Origin: a bacterium
Lineage (GTDB): Bacteria; Planctomycetota; Planctomycetia; Isosphaerales; Isosphaeraceae
Reading direction: 5' to 3'
DNA length: 64,000 nt
NCBI GenBank assembly: GCA_016125085.1
Contig: WGMM01000020.1
Coordinates: 1-64,000 of the forward strand
In this document: one piece after another, positions 43,001-52,140 of the stretch
How positions within the stretch are numbered: the first letter of the stretch is position 1
Layout of the letters: each line of letters starts with the position of its first letter
Made by a program: the position numbers and the translations under genes
The notes under the pieces: model-generated
What the model saw: only the letters and a program-made list of their open reading frames with translations
Told to the model about the DNA's origin: nothing
The model's database searches: none

Positions 43001-46000
43001 GGACTTTCGAAAGCATTCTCGAGCTTTTCGTAAGGAAGTGCAACACGGATATTTCGATTCATCGGAAAAGACTGAGCAGAAATCGACGGCAAGATGACGG
43101 TTGTCGCCAGAATGATGAGCAGATTTCGGACAGCAGGATATCTCGATTTTCGATTCCGCTCGGATAGCGATGTGATACACATCAATGCACCCGCTATTAC
43201 GGAAGAGAAGTTCGTTGACTGAACGTAGATCACGGCGAAACACGAAGCGACAAATAAGAATGTCCAGAAAGAAAATCGAATTCCGCGACTGGTATGTCGA
43301 GATAGTGCGACGAATGGGACTGACCATAGCCCAATTGAAATTGCGAATTTGACGAGTTCGAACCCGGGATCGGGCGGAACATTCCGGACTATCTTGCGGG
43401 ACGCCAGCATTTCGAATGAAGTCCGTAACTCATTCGAATCACTCGGGTGATCAGCGAAAGACCAGAGTTCGTTCGGGGATCGAATCTTCCAGACGGTCAA
43501 TGAGTCAGCGAACGAAAGCCCTAAAGGAACACCGGTCGTTTCGAGGATACCAGCTTCTGTAGTGAAATTCAATTCGAAAGGGACCAGGCCATCGTTCGGC
43601 TTCAGATAGAAACCCGATGGCTTTCCGGATTCTTCCAGAATGATCGGTACCGAAACTCCTGCGAGCTTCGCTCTTGAAATGTGACACCCATTTCCTGGTT
43701 CGATTCGGACTTTGGAAGTACCGGTGTATGCGATCGAGGTCCGAAGGCGATGTGTCGCACTGCCATCCGAGGCAATATCGGAAATCAGTTCTATCTGCTC
43801 AGTCAATACAGGTGAAATCGGTTCGATGTAATGGACCTTCGCAACTTCGCGCGAAAAGACCTCTGCGAATTCGGTGAATTCCACAGAATCTTTCGAGTGG
43901 TAGAGATTTCTGCCCGAGCGTCCGAATCGATCCGAAAGCAAGCCCAGCGATTTGAGGAATGCGACCGATTTTTCGGCGACAGTTTCCGAATGATCCTCGA
44001 CTCGATCCGGTTGAGGGAAACGCCGGACCACCTCGTCGTAACCATCTCCTTTCTCGGAAACGAAAAAGCATGTGCCCTTCGAACCAGGGGAATCGGTCGA
44101 CAGGCTCTTCGTTTTCGCTGTCAATTCATCGATAGCGAAAGCTTCGTAACGATACGTCAACTGTCGACTAAGGCTGGAATCCGATTCAATTCGCGGATTG
44201 CCATTTACCCCGGAACATCGAGCGACAGCACGTTCGAGTGACTCATCGAACACTCTGTTCGAATTGGGCGAATTTCTGCGTTCGTTTTCGAAGCGAATCG
44301 AATGCACGATACGGTTCGGAGGATCCAGAATAAAAACCGTCAGCGGTATTCGTTCGATACCGCTTTCAGAAGGGGCGATTCTTTCGATGATGATGTCCGT
44401 AGCCGTTTCACCATCCGAATACCATGAAGCCAAGGGCGTTGCACCTGGTGAAATATCCTTGATGCCTGGCAACCCGGCTGGAAAATCCCTGGGAGGACGG
44501 GGCAACCAGGTAACTGGCCTTGCGGTTCTGACATGCAATCGCATAAGCGGATCTTCCGACAATATCGACCATTTCGCATTCAGAGCGCGGCCAGATTCTA
44601 GCCTGATCACAGGAAATTCGACTGAATCGGATTGAAGCTTGCGATCGATTTTGCCCGACAGCAGGATGTCGAATATGAGCGATCCACGGGAAGTGTCGGA
44701 CGGAAGCGCCGAAATGGAAAATCCGCCATCGGATGACTTAATTTCGAAATCACAAGCGGATCGCTCCCCATCTTCCGAAACTCGGTACGAAATAACGCGG
44801 ACAGGTTTCATCGGCGTATCGATTCGGAAGCACAAAACAGAAGACGGATCGATCTTCGAGAGGTCGAGACGCAAGGCCGCGATTGCACCACTCTCGCTGA
44901 TCAAATACTCTCCTGTGACTTCTCCTTCCGATTTGGGTTCGCTGGATGTTCTTCTCAACTTAAGGATCGAAATCCGATCATTGGTGACGAAGGATAATCG
45001 CCTGACTTTGGTCGATTGGTTTTCATCGGTCTCTAAAGTGATCGGTAGCGGTACCCGATTCTTATCGATCACCTCTACGAACGGGTTCTTCCGCAAGTCA
45101 ATTACGCTCGCTCTCGAGAGAAACCATCGACCGCCTTGCGGCTGAATGGTCGGCCAATCGACCTCGCCTGCCTGAGATCCCGGACGTTTCATTTCGAACC
45201 GGATCGTTACCGGTTCCCCAGTCTCACTTTCGAAAGGTACGATGATCTCATGATCGACTCGCTGAAATTGTGAGCGAATTCCGTTGACCTGGCAACCCGT
45301 GACGAAAGTCTCATCGGTAAATTCGACTCTCAATTTCGAAATCGATCGGGGGGATCTGAGCCTGGCTTCGAAATACCCGGACCACACGTCATCGCTGACC
45401 GTCCAATCCGTGCAGCTGTCCGCATCCAAATCATCGTCCGACCTTCCGGTGTTGCCGGAAGATTCCTCGATACGGATCTCGGATGGCGAGGCGATACCGG
45501 AATGGTTCCAGGTACGGATACCCGGATTCGTTTGCACCTCAGATTGAGGAATCCAGATTCCGACATCACTGGAAGGTGTGAAGGCTGTGGGCAGATTCAA
45601 TCGAATTCGGCTGGCCATGCCTTGAGGAAATCGAACAGGAAATCGCACTCGTCCCGGGGCGTCGATCTTGGGCACGCTCCATTTGACGACGGTTTCTCTT
45701 TGAGCGAATGCGATTGCGATTTTTCCGTCGCTTGCGACATAAAGGTTATTACCGGCGGCCTTCCAGCCGGAATTCGCAAGGTAGTCTGAGTCGAGCCACC
45801 CCGGAACGAATCGAAATCCACTGGTCTGAATCGTCTCTGGCGGCGATTCGAAACGAGTCACTCCAGTGAGAGTTCCTTCCAGGATCTCAAGGTTGTGATC
45901 GACGGAACCCGTGAATTGCCTTAACGGTCCTATTTGTTTCGAATGGTCTTCGATGAATTCGACCATCTTTTCGAATTCATCGAAGCGAATCGATTCGAGC

Positions 46001-46236
46001 TCGGTGCCTGGGGCGAACATTCGAGATACGGAATCGAAGGGGACGCGATAGGTCTGAATTACAGGATGCTCGTGCAAAATGGAAGGTTTGGGATTCTGTT
46101 CCGGGATCTGCGCGAAAGCCGAAGTCACGAAAGTCAGCATTGCGAATTGCACAATCGAAGATGCGATCTTCTGTCGCACCAGGGACAAATCGACAAAATT
46201 CCAACGCGCAGATGGGAATGCCTGTCGGGATTTCAT
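40030..46236 (-). CDS. giant exported membrane protein with duplicated architecture
   Basis: This 2068-residue protein has a signal peptide (ending FVTSAFAQ, about residue 43) and a long, beta-rich, Ser-rich ectodomain to about residue 955. A cluster of three hydrophobic helices (about 958-1030) is followed by a second signal-like hydrophobic segment NLLIILATTVILPSISAQ (about 1043-1062), a second long beta-rich ectodomain, and a final hydrophobic segment near the C-terminus (GMIATVMTMAVWIFTW). It looks like two secreted membrane-anchored units fused. I recognise no catalytic or binding motif and no family. Its start overlaps the stop of the 1186-residue gene by ATGA. Codon use appears AT-richer than in the nuo genes. 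Confidence 0.85.
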   Translation of the reverse strand: MKSRQAFPSARWNFVDLSLVRQKIASSIVQFAMLTFVTSAFAQIPEQNPKPSILHEHPVIQTYRVPFDSVSRMFAPGTELESIRFDEFEKMVEFIEDHSKQIGPLRQFTGSVDHNLEILEGTLTGVTRFESPPETIQTSGFRFVPGWLDSDYLANSGWKAAGNNLYVASDGKIAIAFAQRETVVKWSVPKIDAPGRVRFPVRFPQGMASRIRLNLPTAFTPSSDVGIWIPQSEVQTNPGIRTWNHSGIASPSEIRIEESSGNTGRSDDDLDADSCTDWTVSDDVWSGYFEARLRSPRSISKLRVEFTDETFVTGCQVNGIRSQFQRVDHEIIVPFESETGEPVTIRFEMKRPGSQAGEVDWPTIQPQGGRWFLSRASVIDLRKNPFVEVIDKNRVPLPITLETDENQSTKVRRLSFVTNDRISILKLRRTSSEPKSEGEVTGEYLISESGAIAALRLDLSKIDPSSVLCFRIDTPMKPVRVISYRVSEDGERSACDFEIKSSDGGFSISALPSDTSRGSLIFDILLSGKIDRKLQSDSVEFPVIRLESGRALNAKWSILSEDPLMRLHVRTARPVTWLPRPPRDFPAGLPGIKDISPGATPLASWYSDGETATDIIIERIAPSESGIERIPLTVFILDPPNRIVHSIRFENERRNSPNSNRVFDESLERAVARCSGVNGNPRIESDSSLSRQLTYRYEAFAIDELTAKTKSLSTDSPGSKGTCFFVSEKGDGYDEVVRRFPQPDRVEDHSETVAEKSVAFLKSLGLLSDRFGRSGRNLYHSKDSVEFTEFAEVFSREVAKVHYIEPISPVLTEQIELISDIASDGSATHRLRTSIAYTGTSKVRIEPGNGCHISRAKLAGVSVPIILEESGKPSGFYLKPNDGLVPFELNFTTEAGILETTGVPLGLSFADSLTVWKIRSPNELWSFADHPSDSNELRTSFEMLASRKIVRNVPPDPGFELVKFAISIGLWSVPFVALSRHTSRGIRFSFWTFLFVASCFAVIYVQSTNFSSVIAGALMCITSLSERNRKSRYPAVRNLLIILATTVILPSISAQSFPMNRNIRVALPYEKLENAFESPKRAVLDRHDLKFLRDLVEQFESQPVTTSLFSSQATHSIEPIEDDSFRIVSKYRVESSGSEIDSPANKTIIVPLATDDALQVRASLEGTEVPVRVDRMAGKVELRFDRMPAGEITITKTFLVPRPDSALKLSMFPAIGATLRNTSSAKSPPGLMARARIGDRSATVEPGSEIRFDLADELSIDFGSRKESHDSSEKNRSWFTIVRNSTGFVVLARLNDESREPRTLTFAKSARFLDASECEVSILPNSAEGSRRIRISPRQNSVRVRFWMPASETEISLGEILTMTPNSRARSSIIRLATGSGVFGDWSVLSESKRFDEDPFEIESAASEAEAMIRRSFEVSDWKSARLRFEKTDSRFEPKIESILTLEDEEVQGVFSVQATSPDESSIVRDTVVSFPNDTIVTEVSGDDLIDDIPVNDDKNARRIIFHGGRDGISRFEIRTRTKISPPQTVDSSIAESRAVLPWPRFDSDPLAAGKLIVDRRIDPDSSFRMSPMKSDNSLFENRGEIRTPDTPADLRRWLYQFRGSEVPPSISWQIPGVFSHVLVEQEVDVVRDVPKWNCRIQYEPQDGPLSIIMFEINHGVEIDPIVETDNPKFWKIERTNDSGKTRFRLLATSPTFGRSTIKLRNGNDSHAANRFDLPNVTPLGHGKVDKSVTLRTSSNGQNLPFEIESRGLVESPSTNPGPIANGTLRNWRFRAPDASLSLIFANQGEQSNQASDTNGAVESTLIRNLAFEITDDGEVLWYGTVDSVRMRSQGIPFSDELGRLSATNSKGWPISLDRKDGRFVITDRDRFDKVHEILLSGRFRIDRLPIFFASIQGTPLPHHSNSIFFALRGGGHSRMSPPGKKSSAAEWLKSGQSPFVANSSHMMESIETERIKHFQSAGFAISSSNRLTTTDSKLGNSNLDRPIPDRSIRFATDYIDDRILVSPSHWNFYEFDPASLSTFVRNASTLDSKSESHDDDIRRGMIATVMTMAVWIFTWTRPLRADR

Positions 46237-49200
46237 GAAAGCGATTCCGCGGAGTCATTCCTTCCGGTACCCGGTCCGGTACGCGCTCGATTCGAAGTAC
46301 CGTCCAGTGCCAGAGACCAGCTCGCCGGTTCGTCGATTCGCTCCTCGGCGTGATCCGAAGAGGGGCCGTCTCTGGTCGGATCGATACGATCGAATTCTTG
46401 GGACCCAGTCCTTTTGAGCACAGTCGAGGGTTCGTCCGAACCGCGTTTCGATCGCGTACTGGTGCCTGGTGATGAATCCGCTCCACTGGTCGAATTCAAT
46501 TTCGAAATTGACGATTGGGGACGTAGCGATTCGGAGTTTCCCTTAGCGAAGCGGGATATCAATGCGCCGAACAGAATCCCAAGTCCTGAGCAAACAGCCC
46601 AAATCGTTCCGATCTGGCCGGATGCAAGCGAGGCAGCGATCGCAATGAGACTGATACTCTGAATCTCGTATCGCAACCCTCTGGCCAAGCGACTTACGGC
46701 CGAAATCCACACAGTCGAGACGGCGAAAATTCCTAATATCAGCAGTAAAAGCGGGACGCGTCGTATCGGAAGCTGGGATTGGGGGGAATCGCTCACGAAA
46801 GTGACGGAGGAAGATTCGCTTTTCGGAAACTCGATTCCGACATCCTGAAACTCGGACTGATATGAATTCGATTCGAAATGCCAACCAGATCTCCAGGGCG
46901 GAATAAGCCTTTCGAGAGGTGAATGGATCACTCGAATCGCGCTCGGAATTCGATTCGATCCAGTAGAGTTCGGTGGCAAAGGGATCTCGATCGCCGCGAG
47001 TGGCACGTCCGAACTGTACTTTACGATCAACGAGCTGTTTACTTCATGATCGGGAATGGTGAATGACCATGTATCACCAGAAAGTGCGACGTCGACAGGG
47101 GTACCTTCGAACGTCGCTGATTCGATTTTCAGACCTCGGAGACGGGCAAGCTGAAGCGATCTGACATTCGGCCCCAGACGGTAAGCGACATTCAGTCGCG
47201 AGTCTGCGTCAGCCTTGAAAATCGCGAGTATTTCGCGAATTGGGGATTCTGCGACGGGATTCGGTCGGGGGACGAGCGGCACCGTTCGAATCACGGGCCA
47301 TGCCCTTTCGACACTGACAGCGGTCCATGTCTGACGCCTGTTCGTCGCGGATTCCGTGATGCGATTCGAGCCTATCCAGGATTCGGATTGCTTTTCCATT
47401 TCGGAAAGGGAGTCGTTGGTGTCCTCGATCGTGAAACGTCTTTGAAGCAGCTTAGCGTTCTCGATGGAAAAGTCGAAAATGGATGCGTCGAAGGGAGTGT
47501 GCTGAGACGACGGATCGGCTGCCATCATCGAGGAATTCGGACCATGAGGCCAAGCGGTCATCGTTTCGAGAGTCAAGGTGAATCGCCTTGAGAATTCACC
47601 GGAGATGGGAATTTCGAATACTCCGTCCTGAATGACGAGATTGCCGGCCTGATCCGCACCATCGTGACTGATTGCGTACCGCAGGTTTCGAATCGGATTC
47701 TTCGGCGAAGGTTTGACGAATATTCTTTCGAAAGTGCCTTTGTCGATGGAGCATTCGAAAATATGGCGAATTCCGATCGCATCTCGTGTCGGGCGCAGAA
47801 CCATCTCTTGAGTACAAACCAGTGTCGCTGGTCTTACCAACGTCCGAAATGCGATCTCCTTTTCGGACTTGTTCGCGATTCTGAAGAACACCGAGTCAGA
47901 ATTCGCCGCGTTTCGTGGCTTGATCCATTTGTCGTCGTCACCGATCGATTGCTCGAGGAGGTTCGTAAATACGGCGATATCCTGCGGCGGCAATTTTCGG
48001 CTTATTCGATATGCAGTCTCGATGGGCTCGATTTCGATCGATGGTTCAGGCAGTAACCATGTTCTGTACGTTTCGCCCGTGGACTCGACGAACCTGGGGA
48101 GACAGATCGAAAACATTTCCGGATCGTCAGCCCGGCGCAGGTAGCGGATCCTTAAGGAGGCTGTCGTTTCAGGTTTTAGCGAGCGATTCGGAGTCAAACG
48201 CAATCTGCGCAGTTTCCGATCACCGCTGACGGTCTCGCCGACGATTTCGTAGCGTTCCCAGACATCTCGCGGACCTACGAAAAGCGGACGGGCGGATCGG
48301 TCAAGCTCGATCTCGTATTCTTTTAACGGATCGATTTCCCCCTGAAATACGATGTCGGATACGTACTCGATCTGTGATCGTCGCACGATTCCTATTGTCC
48401 GCACATCCGAGAACAGGGGAGGCTGCCTTCTGCGTATTCGAAATCGATACTCCGATTTCGTTCCTGAAAATCGCAACGCCGCCTGGTTTGTCGACTTTCG
48501 AAGCCGATCCGATAGATCCCGCAGATCGACGGGTTCGAATCCTGTGCCCTGGTCATGGGACAACACCCAGCGATCCGGCATTTCAAGAGCGACGATACCC
48601 GTCACGATTTCGCCATGTTTCCATTGCGGGGCTCGCCAGGTGAATTCGCGGCTTGATGTCTGAGCTTCGTTCGATTTCGCAGGATAGGTCAGTCGCGTGA
48701 CAAGTTCGACAGAGACCGGTTCCGAATTGGGGCCTTTCGCAATGAACGGATTTTCCAGATTCACGATGGTATTTCCGGTTCCGCTCTTTTCGAAACGTGG
48801 CCGGGTCGCCTGTCCGTCGAGGAAGATATCGATCAGCGATTCATCCGGAGGAATTTCGAAACTCAATGCCGCAGGTAGCCCGGTGAGGGGACGGATCTGC
48901 CAGACCTGGCGGGTCGAAACGGCGTCCAGATCCATACGCACGGCGATCTGGCCGCGGCATTCCAGGCGAATGCGGTCTTCGTTCCGAATCAGTGATTGGC
49001 CAAGCCATCGCAATTCCAGCCTGGAACGAGGTGTCAAAAGGCCCGCGATCGTGTAGAGATTGCGGCTTGGGTCGAAGCGAGTCTGGAGACTGTCTCTTGC
49101 GTTCGTCGAAGCGAAAAGAACTTGCTCGGGTACTTCGATCGATAATTCCGTACTGGCTGCCTCGGGAATCGACAATGCGAATCTTCGAGTCGTACGGTCC

Positions 49201-49793
49201 GATGTGATTTCCGTTCCGAGTTCGATTTCGATCCTGTGCGTTCCAGCGGACCCGGTCTGTACTTGCCATGGTCCGCCCGGGCGTGGCACAGACGCAGCCA
49301 CCGGTGAGTTACCGGAACGAACCGAACGGAGGACGTGCCCCTCAAGCCCGATCGGTGTCCATGACGTACCAGCTTTCGATTGCTGAATTTCCATTACGAT
49401 GGTCAAATCCGCGATCGATCCGATCGCTTTTCCCCTGATGGAGACGGACTTGACGAACGTATCCGGGGAAGTGCCGAGAGATTTTTCCGCCTTGTCCTTC
49501 GAGGGACGAATGATCTGAAAGTCCGGAGTATCCAGGCGTTCGAACAAATCGCCCAGTCGGTTCGGATCATCGACGATGATGAACGAGGATGAATCGATGA
49601 CCGCCTGAGGCGGCCCAGCCTGTCGTTTGTCGCGATTCGCCGGATTTTCGTTGGAACGAGGCTGGGACTGCGCTGCAAGCGTGCTCGAGTCGAAGGCTGC
49701 TGTGCACAAAAGGAGCAAGGCAGCCGTTCGCAAGTAGCGGCAAAGCGTTCGCCCGGGCGAACGCGTCGAGGGCTTCGGATCTGTCATCTTCAT
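46233..49793 (-). CDS. large exported protein with C-terminal membrane helices
   Basis: This 1186-residue protein has a signal peptide (AALLLLCTAAFDSSTLAAQ, about residues 23-42), then a long beta-rich ectodomain. Near the start it reads SSFIIVDDPNRLGDLFERLDTPDF, a block that parallels the beginnings of both halves of the downstream 2068-residue protein. Three hydrophobic helices follow (about 1040-1110, for example PLLLLILGIFAVSTVWISAV), then a Ser/Arg-rich tail. Its architecture, ectodomain plus three helices, is the same as the first half of the next protein. No known domain is recognised. It is the middle gene of the operon, with 4-base overlaps on both sides. Confidence 0.87.
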   Translation of the reverse strand: MKMTDPKPSTRSPGRTLCRYLRTAALLLLCTAAFDSSTLAAQSQPRSNENPANRDKRQAGPPQAVIDSSSFIIVDDPNRLGDLFERLDTPDFQIIRPSKDKAEKSLGTSPDTFVKSVSIRGKAIGSIADLTIVMEIQQSKAGTSWTPIGLEGHVLRSVRSGNSPVAASVPRPGGPWQVQTGSAGTHRIEIELGTEITSDRTTRRFALSIPEAASTELSIEVPEQVLFASTNARDSLQTRFDPSRNLYTIAGLLTPRSRLELRWLGQSLIRNEDRIRLECRGQIAVRMDLDAVSTRQVWQIRPLTGLPAALSFEIPPDESLIDIFLDGQATRPRFEKSGTGNTIVNLENPFIAKGPNSEPVSVELVTRLTYPAKSNEAQTSSREFTWRAPQWKHGEIVTGIVALEMPDRWVLSHDQGTGFEPVDLRDLSDRLRKSTNQAALRFSGTKSEYRFRIRRRQPPLFSDVRTIGIVRRSQIEYVSDIVFQGEIDPLKEYEIELDRSARPLFVGPRDVWERYEIVGETVSGDRKLRRLRLTPNRSLKPETTASLRIRYLRRADDPEMFSICLPRFVESTGETYRTWLLPEPSIEIEPIETAYRISRKLPPQDIAVFTNLLEQSIGDDDKWIKPRNAANSDSVFFRIANKSEKEIAFRTLVRPATLVCTQEMVLRPTRDAIGIRHIFECSIDKGTFERIFVKPSPKNPIRNLRYAISHDGADQAGNLVIQDGVFEIPISGEFSRRFTLTLETMTAWPHGPNSSMMAADPSSQHTPFDASIFDFSIENAKLLQRRFTIEDTNDSLSEMEKQSESWIGSNRITESATNRRQTWTAVSVERAWPVIRTVPLVPRPNPVAESPIREILAIFKADADSRLNVAYRLGPNVRSLQLARLRGLKIESATFEGTPVDVALSGDTWSFTIPDHEVNSSLIVKYSSDVPLAAIEIPLPPNSTGSNRIPSAIRVIHSPLERLIPPWRSGWHFESNSYQSEFQDVGIEFPKSESSSVTFVSDSPQSQLPIRRVPLLLLILGIFAVSTVWISAVSRLARGLRYEIQSISLIAIAASLASGQIGTIWAVCSGLGILFGALISRFAKGNSESLRPQSSISKLNSTSGADSSPGTSTRSKRGSDEPSTVLKRTGSQEFDRIDPTRDGPSSDHAEERIDEPASWSLALDGTSNRARTGPGTGRNDSAESLS

Positions 49794-51826
49794 GGCCGGG
49801 AACCCTGGAAATCCATTCCGATCCAGGAACGCCAGGCTTCTATACCTTTTGCTGTAGGTTCGTCGGGATCGAATCCCATCGAATCACGTCCCGAGATCTG
49901 CATGAGCCGCTGGAGTGCGAGCTGGCGAATCAGTCTGGCGTCGTGTTCCAGAGATTTGACGAGCAGTTTCTTTCGATCCAGAGATTCTTCGACGGCAGGA
50001 ACGCTGAATAATGACTGCAACAGTTCAGCGTCCGGGTCAGCGAGTGCGAGTTCATCGACACAGCCCAGGATTGCCCGCCGAGCGGAATCTTCTCCCCGGG
50101 CTGAGACCTCTTTCACAGCCAGAATGGCCGATTTCCGCAGTTCCGGTTTTTCGAGATCCGTGAGAACTCCGGTGACGATATCCTCGCGATCGATCCATAA
50201 AGCGATCTTCAGCGCCAAATCCCTCACTTCGGGCAAATCGTCCGATTCGGCGTCGATGATCGATGTCGCCAAAGGCCGATTGGTACCGAGATATCGTCGC
50301 ATCATCCGATTGACCAGTGTAGAACCGGGATTGACCGGCACGTTCGGGTCAAGAGATTCATGTCGTTCTTCGAAAAGCACTGGTGGACCGGTTTTGTCGA
50401 TCCGCAAAGAGCGATTTTCCGCGACTTTCATTTCGGTTCGACCGGTCGTGACAGTCAGTGTGCCTTTGAGGGATCGAACGACGACGGATGACTCTTGCGG
50501 GTTGGAATCTACCTTTCCTGGAGCCGCGGAACCCGTTCGGGACTCGATCCGGAATTTGGCATCGTCGGGGAATGAGACATCGAATTCCCGGCCCGAACCG
50601 GTTCGGAATCGAAATTCTCCGGCGGCTGTCGATATGGCTTCCGCTTGCTCCGCCAGCCATTGAGGTGGCCCAACTTCAGGCAATTCCAGCAACGAACCCG
50701 GTTCGATGACGAAATTGAGAGACCCAGAGACGAATTTCGCAGAATCTGCCCCGGCGAACCTCAGGTAGACGGGCAAATTCGGCGATTTTTTCCAAAAGGC
50801 CCACGTTTTGGACTTTGCATCATCCTTCGGGGCCGTGAAAAGGATTGTCGAATCTGCGATGGTCGCGATTTCAGGCAGGGCGATGAAATCCCGTCGCTTC
50901 CCTTCGCGGTTTTCCGGTGGGGCAGAAACTCCTTCTTTCGAATTTACGACTTCTTTCGGCGCTGTTTCGGTACCTTTCGGCGCATCCGTCGCTGGTGCTG
51001 GTGCTTCGACTCCGGTGATCACTGAATCTGGTTTTCCCGAGGCAGGCAAAGCGCTGGCGGGTCCCGGGGCTTGGAGATCCGCGGTCGCTTTGCCGGCTTC
51101 CTCGGCTCGATCGACTGGTTGAGTGGCGGGCGGTATCGCCATGTCCTGGGTATCTTCGCCCGAACGCAGGCTAGATTCCGCTTCGGCGATCGTTTCGCCG
51201 GTTTCGTTTGCGATCGTCGAAATTTGAGGGCTCAGGCCGACGATTCGGTCGAGGGCAAGACTGGCAAAAGCGAGAGTGCAAGCGACCAAAAGAATTGCGG
51301 CGACGAACTTTCGGCTGTTTCGGACGAACCTGGGTTCTGGCCAGATAGGGGCTGCGTACTCGCCTTCGTGCGATATGGGGTTGGCGTTTCGGGGCTCAGA
51401 CGTAATTCGTTGCGGCAATGGCCGGTCGGAAGGGGTGCGCGACTCCGGGGCCTTCACGATGCGGTACATCGAGGCGTAAATTTCCGGTTCGATCGAGCAG
51501 GGTTGATCGAGCACGCTCAGAATCTGGTGGCTCGCCGCGACTTCGGCGAGGTGAACATCGCTGTTGAGACACAGACTTTCGTAGGTGCTCGTCGCTTCGC
51601 CCGGGAGATTATTGTCGAGATAAGCCGCGACGATATTTGCGTCGACCTGCTGATTCGAACTCATTCCCGGCACCGTCAAACGCCGTTGCCGCAAGACTCG
51701 GCGAATTCGCCGGCTCAGGTCCTGGGAAAATTTCGAGCGTTCCAGTTGACGGCCGATCCTTCGGACATCCTTCGGAGGCAGGGTGTCGTCCATCCAGGCC
51801 ATCAAAGTCCGCAGTGTCAGTCTCAT
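49790..51826 (-). CDS. anti-sigma/FecR-like single-pass membrane protein
   Basis: This 678-residue protein starts MRLTLRTLMAWMDDTLPPKD, a planctomycete-typical N-terminal block with two helical modules resembling anti-sigma factors, but no zinc-finger Cys/His cluster. One transmembrane helix (about 168-192, FVAAILLVACTLAFASLAL) is followed by a Pro/Ala/Glu-rich linker. A beta-rich periplasmic part is FecR-like (GSLLELPEVG, GEFRFRTGSGREFDVSFPDD). The C-terminal third is helical and HEAT-like, with Leu/Arg repeats (ARLIRQLALQRLM). It leads the three-gene operon and may pass signals from the exterior to a distant sigma factor; no sigma gene is adjacent. The anti-sigma idea is an inference. Confidence 0.88.
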   Translation of the reverse strand: MRLTLRTLMAWMDDTLPPKDVRRIGRQLERSKFSQDLSRRIRRVLRQRRLTVPGMSSNQQVDANIVAAYLDNNLPGEATSTYESLCLNSDVHLAEVAASHQILSVLDQPCSIEPEIYASMYRIVKAPESRTPSDRPLPQRITSEPRNANPISHEGEYAAPIWPEPRFVRNSRKFVAAILLVACTLAFASLALDRIVGLSPQISTIANETGETIAEAESSLRSGEDTQDMAIPPATQPVDRAEEAGKATADLQAPGPASALPASGKPDSVITGVEAPAPATDAPKGTETAPKEVVNSKEGVSAPPENREGKRRDFIALPEIATIADSTILFTAPKDDAKSKTWAFWKKSPNLPVYLRFAGADSAKFVSGSLNFVIEPGSLLELPEVGPPQWLAEQAEAISTAAGEFRFRTGSGREFDVSFPDDAKFRIESRTGSAAPGKVDSNPQESSVVVRSLKGTLTVTTGRTEMKVAENRSLRIDKTGPPVLFEERHESLDPNVPVNPGSTLVNRMMRRYLGTNRPLATSIIDAESDDLPEVRDLALKIALWIDREDIVTGVLTDLEKPELRKSAILAVKEVSARGEDSARRAILGCVDELALADPDAELLQSLFSVPAVEESLDRKKLLVKSLEHDARLIRQLALQRLMQISGRDSMGFDPDEPTAKGIEAWRSWIGMDFQGSRP

Positions 51827-52140
51827 GGCGGTGGCTCACTCCGAAGTGTCTATCCTGTCAATTATGGACGCGAAGCGGCGGCCTGTCCAGTTTGCGAAGA
51901 GAACGACTCGAGCAGGATTCGATTCGTACGAAACGAATTCGATCGTCGGGACGTCCGATGTCTGACTATACTTTGCATGTAGACTGTGATCCTTTGGATC
52001 AGGCCAGCAGTCGATTTCAACGGCTCGCTGGAGTTGCCTCGAAGTGCGAACGGTTTGCGAACCGAGCGAATGGGCTGTTTCGGCACGAGAAGTAAGCGAA
52101 TCGAGTCGTCGTGCCGGTTTCACATAGAGGAGCGAAGAGG
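51827..52140 (+). promoter_or_regulatory. divergent region between the giant-protein operon and nhaA
   Basis: This 314-base region must hold promoters for both sides. On the plus strand TATACT (51967-51972) is a good -10 hexamer, giving an nhaA leader of about 165 bases; its -35 is weak. A GGACGTCC palindrome (51949-51956) lies just upstream of it. Nothing clear was found for the minus strand. No gene was recognised. Confidence 0.35.
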
